Assembly: GCF_036711975.1 (NCBI RefSeq)
Contig: NC_091972.1
Location: 29,579,001-29,643,000 of the forward strand
Length of the DNA stretch: 64,000 bases
Direction: 5' to 3'
Origin: Onthophagus taurus
Taxonomy: Eukaryota; Arthropoda; Insecta; Coleoptera; Scarabaeidae
Under the pieces are notes generated by a model, which saw only the letters and a list, made by a program, of their open reading frames with translations, searched no databases and was not told where the DNA came from. Positions 38,101 to 47,100 of the stretch are shown here, one piece after another (within the stretch, counting starts at the first letter, position 1; every line of letters begins with the position of its first letter). A program made the translations under genes and the position numbers.

Positions 38101-41100
38101 TGAAAAAATTGTTGCTGGAGATTTAACGCAAAAACAAGCTTTACAATTTTTGTTTGATGTTAAGTTTTTAACTGTTTTTTGCGTACCACGGGAAAATATG
38201 AAGCTGGTTCAAAAATCACAGGAAGTTTGTGATAAATTACGGGAAAATGTCGATCCATTTGATTTGGATGTATTTTATGGGTATTTGCAGAATAATGTTA
38301 AACGATGTACATTACAATCACAGGTAAAATATGCATTAAAAATATAATAATTTATATTTTAAATAATACAAATCTATCTACAATTATCAAAACAATGTCA
38401 TAAACAAAAATTATTTTAAAATTTCCATTATTTATGATAGTGTTGTATAAATATGAATAGGATGATTCAAACAATGGCTGAAAAAATTAAATCCAAGATT
38501 TATTTATTGAAGAACATATTTTAAAAGGTCATTAAGCATTAAGGCGATTTTCACTTTTGAGACCACAAATCTAAATAACTGCTTATTATTGCAGCCATAC
38601 CATAGAATAACCAGAAGTGACAATGGCGGCATCCTGCCAAATCTGACGCCATATTATAGCGAGTTGCCAAGGTATGCTGGTATTGGTGGTAAAGATTTGG
38701 CGAAATATCTCCAGTGTATTATGTGCCTTTGGTAACTCGCGATAAGATGGTGGATTTTAAATCGAGGACACGAAACGAGATGCCGCTAATATCAAACGAA
38801 TCGACATCAGTGTCATTTCTGCTTATTCTGTGGCCATATCTTCCCTCAGGTTCTTTAACCATGAGTTTTGTCTTCTCCCTATGGATCTCTTTCCTCTGAT
38901 TCTTCCTTGCATATTAATTTGGATTACTTGATACTTTTCATTTAATTGTCTCAATTACCCCCTTCTCTTATCTCATCCGTCTTATCACTTCTACATTGGT
39001 TATCTTTTCCGTCCATGAGGTTTTTAGCATCCTTCGATATATCCACATCTCAAATGCCTCTAGTCTCGTTACATTACAAGGTTTAAATAGACAACATAAA
39101 AACCTCGTCATTTCGACGAATCTGCCCCTTCCCTGCTCGATTATAATTCGTATTTATTCACGTTTAAAAATAGTATGAATTAAGATATGGACGTACGACT
39201 TAGATTATTTCACCACATATATACATTTAAATCAAGGTCTATAGAACATAAGGTTACCCAATACCGATTCTCCTCCTCTGAGAGGCAAGGTGGGTCAGTG
39301 ACGTAGCTGGTTCTATGAACAACACAACACGATGCGAGGTTTAAATATTTTATATAGACTGTACCACAGTATAGGCACGTATAGGCTATCTCTTATTCTG
39401 ACTGTATCGAACCAGTGACGTCAATTTGCGGGGTAATAATCGATACTACAGAGGCATAGGGAATGAGGTAACCTTATGTTCTATAAACCTTGCATTTAAA
39501 TATATGTTAGGTTAGTAATGGAGGTTATATGTCAAACTTTGTCAAATTTAGGAAAAGTTAAGCAGCGAAAAATCGTTAATATTAATTTAAAATAAAATTT
39601 ATGTAATTATTTATTTATTTATCAAATACTTTAAAAGGTTATTTACAGGTCGCAAGGGATTAACCCTTTGTGTCCCGACGGTACTTTAAAGTACCGGTGA
39701 TTTTAAACACTCATTTTAAACTGTAGTTATCTATTCGGCACATTTAGAGCTGTCGGTACTTTCTACTATACAAGTGTATACAAGAAAGAATCTGTATAAA
39801 AAAGTCGCAATCCGCACTGTAGGATTTTTAGGTACACTTTAAACTTATTCATCCAGATGTGAGGTTAGAAGTTTAGTGAAAAGTGGTGCTGTTGAATTTT
39901 GTTGTTCAAAAAGGTATTTCTTAGATTTTTCTTAGCTTAAATTTAAAATAAGTCTTATTCCTTAATTTCAATAAATATGGCTTCCAAGAATTTTTAAATT
40001 AGCATCTTTTTTGACTCTTTTAAATGTAAGTGTTGTTTCATCATTTTTTTTCTTAATATTTTTCCAATCCAACCCAACAATTATTATACATCATTTTAAA
40101 GAGAAAACTTTGAGCTTTAATTTAAAATAAGTTTCATTCCTTAATTTCAATAAATACGGCTTCCAGGAATTTTTTAATTAGCATCTTTTTTGACACTCTT
40201 AGGTTATACGAAAATGTAAGTTTTATTTCAACTTTTTTTTTTCTTAATATTTTTCCAATCCAATCCAACAATTATTATACATCATTTTAAAGAGAAAGCT
40301 TTGAGCTTTAATTTAAAATAAGTTTCATTCCTTAATTTTAATAAATACGGCTTCCAGGAATTTTTAAATTAGCATCTTTTTTGACACTCTTAGGTTATAC
40401 GAAAATGTAAGTTTTATTTCAACTTTTTTTTTCTTAATATTTTTCCAATCCAACCCAACAATTATTATACATCATTTTAAAGAGAAAGCTTTGAGCTTTA
40501 ATTTAAAATAAGTTTCATTCCTTAATTTCAATAAATACGGCTTACAGGAATTTTCAAATTAGCATCTTTTTTGACACTTTTAGGTTATTCGAAAATGTAA
40601 GTTTTGTTTCAACATTTTTTTCTCTCTATATTTTTCCAATCCAACCCAACAATTATTATACATCATTTTGAAGAGAAAGCTTTGAGCTTTAATATAGAAT
40701 AAGTCTCATTCCTTAATATCAATAAATACGGTTTCCAGGAATTTTTAAATTAGCATCTTTTTTGACACTTAGGTTATACGAAAATGTTAGTTTTGTTTCA
40801 CCATGTTTTTTTTTAATATTTTTCTAATCCAACCCAACAATTATTATACATCATTTTAAAGAGAAAGCTTTGAGCTTTAATTTAAAATAAGTTTCATTCC
40901 TTAATTTCAATAAATACGGTTTACAGGAATTTTCAAATTAGCATCTTTTTTGACACTTTTAGGTTATTCGAAAATGTAAGTTTTGTTTCAACATTTTTTT
41001 TCTCTATATTTTTCCAATCCAACCCAACAATTATTATACATCATTTTAAAGAGAAAGCTTTGAGCTTTAATTTAAAATAAGTTTCATTCCTTAATTTCAA

Positions 41101-44100
41101 TAAATACGGCTTACAGGAATTTTCAAATTAGCATCTTTTTTGACACTTTTAGGTTATTCGAAAATGTAAGTTTTGTTTCAACATTTTTTTCTCTCTATAT
41201 TTTTCCAATCCAACCCAACAATTATTATACATCATTTTGAAGAGAAAGCTTTGAGCTTTAATATAGAATAAGTCTCATTCCTTAATATCAATAAATACGG
41301 TTTCCAGGAATTTTTAAATTAGCATCTTTTTTGACACTTAGGTTATACGAAAATGTTAGTTTTGTTTCACCATGTTTTTTTTTAATATTTTTCTAATCCA
41401 ACCCAACAATTATTATACATCATTTTAAAGAGAAAGCTTTGAGCTTTAATTTAAAATAAGTTTCATTCCTTAATTTCAATAAATACGGTTTACAGGAATT
41501 TTCAAATTAGCATCTTTTTTGACACTTTTAGGTTATTCGAAAATGTAAGTTTTGTTTCAACATTTTTTTTCTCTATATTTTTCCAATCCAACCCAACAAT
41601 TATTATACATCATTTTAAAGAGAAAGCTTTGAGCTTTAATTTAAAATAAGTTTCATTCCTTAATTTCAATAAATACGGCTTACAGGAATTTTCAAATTAG
41701 CATCTTTTTTGACACTTTTAGGTTATTCGAAAATGTAAGTTTTGTTTCAACATTTTTTTTCTCTATATTTTTCCAATCCAACCCAACAATTATTATACAT
41801 CATTTTAAAGAGAAAGCTTTGAGCTTTAATATAGAGTAAGTCTCATTCCTTAATATCAATAAATCTGGCTTCCAGGAATTTTTAAATTAGCATCTTTTTT
41901 GACACTTAGGTTATACGAAAATGTTAGTTTTGTTTCAACATGTTTTTTTTAAATATTTTTCCAACCCAACCCAACCATCTCCAAGGTGGGGGGCCTTGTT
42001 CCAAGGTTGTTGGTAGGCAGGGGCCGCCTCCGCCTACCAACAACTAGTACTGCTACCCTGGATAACCAAAACAACTGCCGCCAATCATCTATATCGCTAT
42101 CATCCATAATCCCATTCAACCTTCCCTTTCTTCCTCTTGAACTTCTCTCTGTTCTGCACTCTTCTCCCATCCGGACACTGCTGCAAGATATGCTGTAGGA
42201 TATCCTCATTCATCACACACACATCCCGTTCGTCTCCCTCAGTCGAAACCTTCTCAAATAGACATCGAATCTTTTATTGCTATTTTCAAGTCTATTTAAA
42301 CGCTCATCAAGGTTTTTGAACATTTGTCTTTGTTTATATAGATGAATTAAAATTAATTGTAAGATTTGTTCTATTGGCATATTTTGGCTGAGCAATCTTT
42401 TCCTCGTTCGGATTACTATTTGACTGTTGTCTTAAATAATTCAATGTTTTTTCATTTTTGGGTTGGGTTTACCTGTTTATTGTTTCTTGTTGGTTTTATA
42501 GGTAAATAGATCCTTTGCTTCGTAACATTTATTCTTATTTTCTATATTCTCTTGAGCTACAATACATTCGCTGTAACAATCTGGATGATTTTGACTGTAG
42601 TTAACACAATTTGTGGTTTACAGTACGCTTAACGCATCTTGGCTCTTTAGCACAATAGTCTTGTATGGGACCATATCTGACAGCGTTTATAAATATAATA
42701 TACCTTATAAACAAATGTAAATAAGAAAAATATTGGTTATATTGAAGATTTTCCATTTTAGTTTAATACTGGCATTATCCAGTGTTTTAAATCGTCTCTT
42801 CCGAAGATCTTCAATAATTGTTCTTTTCTCAATATTATTGGTGCAGTTTTTATTAACAACCTATTATGTTCGTTTTGATATGAGGCCAAGACCGCCCTTA
42901 GCTATGAAGCAGCTTTATTGGTTCTCTACAGTCATCACTATTAGGAACATTAATTTTGATATTATTATCATTCACTACTATCCGTGCAAAAAGTCAAGGC
43001 CGCTCACTTTAGAGATCGATATCTTCGTAACCGCTCGATGGAAAAAATTGCGGTAAAGTTTATTGAAATCAATGAACATTTCTGCGTACCACATGTTAAT
43101 TTGGAAATTTTCGGGTCCGCGGTTTTTCTTATATCGCGAGTTAAGTGAAAAAAGTACCCGATTTTTGAGAGTGCCAGCAACTTTGTCTACTTTGCGATTT
43201 TTTTTCTCCAAAACTATTTGACGAAAACATTTCAAATTTGAACTGGTGGTAAACCGATGTGTTCTTAATGTGGGGCATATTTTATTTTTTTGATATTCCA
43301 TATACCGTATTTTCTCGAATCTTATCCGCATTCAAATCTAATCCGCACTCCGATTTTAAAAATGCATAATGGTAAATAAATTTAGTTTGCGAATGTAATC
43401 CGCATCTTTTTCTGAGCAATTCGACAACAACAAAATGATGCGATGCTTGTTGTTAACCATAAATATATAATAATAATAATATATTTATGCATAGTATACA
43501 TATATACATAAAATTATTATAAATTAAGCCAGCACAAATTAGGCGGAGTTCAGGTGCAGCCGTAACAGCACCTGCTCTTCCACTCAAACCTAATAAAACT
43601 AATTCTAAATATACAAGAGAGAAAAAGAAAAGAAAAACGAAAAGAAAAAGACCCGATGATGAAATCATAATTAATTACTAAGCGTAAACTGCCCGATCCC
43701 TGTCGCCCTACAATGCATTCTGAATTTGAGACAAGCGGCCATTCACTCTGTGACGAAACAACCTTGAAGAAATGCAACATTTTATAGTTGATGGCAAATC
43801 ATTAAGAATATGTGTTATTTGGTATGAAAAGCATTTCTTAAATAGCTGGTGATGATGTATCGGCGGGGTAAGAGTGCCCTTGAATCGAATATTCAAGGTA
43901 TGAACATCGGTACGAAATTTTATTTTATTGAACAAGTATGGAGGTTTCTTCAAAGTAATTATATTAAAGAACAAAACCGCCGAATGAAGTATGCGCCTGT
44001 TTTTCATGTTGAGCCAACTCAAATCCTTTAATTTGTGCGAAACATGCTGACGTCCCCGTAACCCAAATATCAAGCGCAAGCAAGAATTTTGAATTTTCTG

Positions 44101-47100
44101 AATTTTTTTCGTATTACTATACGAAATACACTGATCATACAATGTATCACAATAATTAAAATGCGCTAACACCAAGGCCTCGCACAAAAGCACCCTTGTT
44201 CTACGATTGAGGAACGACCGACCGCCATAAATCAGCTTAAGAGCAGCATACGCGGAAGCAATGCACTTATTGATGTGTTTATTAAAGTTTAAATTTTGGT
44301 CCAATAAGACACCCAAGCTTTTCACACAATCCTTCAACGGCAATACTTGATTGTTGACAACTATCTTGACCCGATCCCGAACAGAATTGTCACTTATCAC
44401 CTTTCTTGGCCCAAATAAAATCAGCTCTGTTTTAGCAGCTTTAAGACAAAGGCAGTGACGCCTATCATCGACATCCGATGGCAGAAAAGATATATATAAC
44501 TGGGTGTCATCCGCGTAGAAATGATGATTACAACTTTTTATGTATCTGTTAAAATGCGATGTGTAAAGTGAGTATAGCAGTGGACCCAAATCCAATTTTC
44601 CTTGGTCTGTGCTTCGTATGACATCGTCCACAATATTCGATAGAGCTGTATTACAGCCATAATGCTTTCCAAAACCTGACTGTGTAGGCGGTAAAAGGTT
44701 GTATTCCGTAAAATAGTCCATTAATTGTAATTCGATTACTCTTTCTGTAATTTTAATACTAGCAAAGGTTGGACAAACTACAATTTCCCAAAAGCTCCTA
44801 ATGATTTTCAAAAAAATTTCAATTTGTCTCAAACTGTGAATGCCGACGAAATGGCAGTATATCTGGATATGCCTCCCAATTTCCTTAGAAACGAGTGGTT
44901 GCGAAAAATTGTGCATAACATTAGTATGCTAGCAGTAACAAGTGATAGGGAAAAATTGCTGTCATTATTAATATTGAGAAAAAAACCATTCTGAAATCCG
45001 AAAGACTTCGCGAATGACGTCTTAGTTAGGGCACAATAAAAGGATGAATAATGGAAAAGCTGATGATGGAATGGTTAAGACAAGTATGGAGTCGTAGACC
45101 AGGAACACACATGGAAAACGATCCCTGAAAACAATATTATAACATCATTTAAGAAGTTTTGTATAACCACTGCTTTGGACAGATCCGAAGATGACGTAAT
45201 ATGGACAGAAAATGATACATAAAAATGTAAATATCGTTCTAAAACCCTTAACAGCGTTATTGTTATAATGCGATTTTATTTTACTATTTTCCAAATCGCA
45301 ACTATACGACTGCGAATCTAATCCGCACTCGATTGTAATCCGCATTTGATTTTAGAGCATATAAAATTTGTAAAAAGGGTGCGGATTAGATTCGAGAAAA
45401 TACGGTAGTTTCGCGGAAAATCGCGGTTTAATACGATGCGGTTATTTCGAAAACGACCTGGCGGATTTCAACGCAGTTTTTACGAAAATATGTCAAACAA
45501 TGTCGGTTTGTCGGATTCAGTTATCAGTTTTTCAAAATTAGGGTTCCCTAATTTTCTAGGAGCGATTTAATGGAATTACAAATTAAAGAGAAACAGAAAT
45601 AAGCTATACGGGGAGAGGAGCGTTCCGTCCAATTTCGCAATAAAAAGAAAACCGCGGATCCGAAAATTTTCAAATTAACATATGTTAGCATACGTAGAAA
45701 TGTTCAGTGATTACAATAAACTTTGTCCCAATTTTTTTTATCGAGCCGTTGCGAAGATATCGATCTCTAAAGTGAGGGGCCTTGACATTTTGCACAAATA
45801 GTAGATTTATTTTACTATTTTAAAGTTTTGACTTTCCTTATCAACTCTGACGGTTTGAGCTTACTCTTGTGGCATATTAATCCACAATCAGTCCTCTTTT
45901 TTTGCTGTTTGACATTTATTTATTCCGTCACTTTTGTTAGTTCTTCTTTATCGGTTTGTTATTCTATTTCCCCACGTTGTTTCCGTATTTTTAGCCTGAA
46001 TCTAAGCATTGTACAGTGACTGTTCATTATTTCACCTAAAATAATTTTATTAAAATCAAACATTGTTTTGTTGCACTTAATTTACGGTAGTTGACAGGCT
46101 GTAAGCCATATTAATGTTTCACTTGATTTTTTTTTTACTTTAATTATATCGTTTTAATATTATTAAACCATTTTAAAAGCTGTCAGTTTTAATCATTGTC
46201 TACAAATAAATAAATTAAAAATATAACAATTATGTTTTTAGGTGATATTAGGATGTTTATTACCAAATAATAATCAATTATCCAATTTGGGGATGATGGA
46301 AAAGAATAAAGAACACGAAAAAGACCCATCCATTCTACCAATTAGCATTCCATCTTCAAACTCTTGGTTTCCATTGTTACCAGTTACTGCCCCCATACAA
46401 AAAACTGCCACCGCCGTTTCTTTACAATCGAAAGATCAAAAGGTATAGTAAAGTTATATAAAATCTATTTACCAAAAGAATTCATTTTGAATTTATAAAC
46501 TTGTGCATTTTTAGAAAATGTTCATTTTGTAACAAATACAGCATCACAAATCTTAAATTATGTATGTAAAGGTTTTTGGAGTGTTAACTAAAATCTAATC
46601 AGTTATTTAAAAAAGAATATAATCACAAATCTTAAAATATGTATGCAAAGGTTTTTGGAGTGTTAACTAAAATCTAATCAATTATTTAAAAAGAACATAA
46701 TCGACAGCGATTTTCATTAATTTGTTTTAATTTTTAATAACCAACTTCTGTAAAATACATGTAATTGTTTACAAATTTCTCTATTGATTAATAGAATGTT
46801 AGTAAAAGATATTATCTTAAAGACAAATTTAACTCGATCTTGTCGATTATCTTTACAAGTGTGTATTAACAAAGTTTTGTGATGTTATTAACAATAGGTT
46901 TGTCTCATCTAGCTAAAAAACCCTTCCTTGCTATAACAATAATCTGGTTGGCCAAACAGAATCAATTCTTACAGTGTATTCTGGCCTGTTTACCTAATAT
47001 TTAAACATTAATTTTTTGACTTATTACTCACTAAATAAATGCATTTTAGATTTCACCAAAGGTAAAGTCAACAAAGAAATCATTGGATACAGCGAATACT

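Larger units (their letters stand above)
43305..45405 (+). mobile_element. Tigger/pogo-like transposon nested in the foldback element
   Basis: Ends CCGTATTTTCTCGAATCTTA and the complement of CCGTATTTTCTCGAATCTAA, each followed inward by ATCCGCA. TA lies at 43303-43304 and 45406-45407. Additional internal AATCTAATCCGCAC words occur at both ends. Contains a + strand transposase remnant (44990-45230) and a minus-strand CR1-like LINE (43708-44916). Confidence 0.88.
42975..45804. mobile_element. Foldback element, about 150-bp arms, outer layer of a nest
   Basis: Left CTACTATCCGTGCAAAAAGT and right complement CTACTATTTGTGCAAAATGT. Arm similarity continues through TTTAGAGATCGATATCTTCG, AAGTTTATTG.AATCA.TGAA and a GTCCGCGGTTTT/GATCCGCGGTTTT word. 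It is interrupted at 43305-45405 by a TA-flanked Tigger-like element. Without that insertion it would be about 0.73 kb. No target duplication was identified. Confidence 0.8.
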
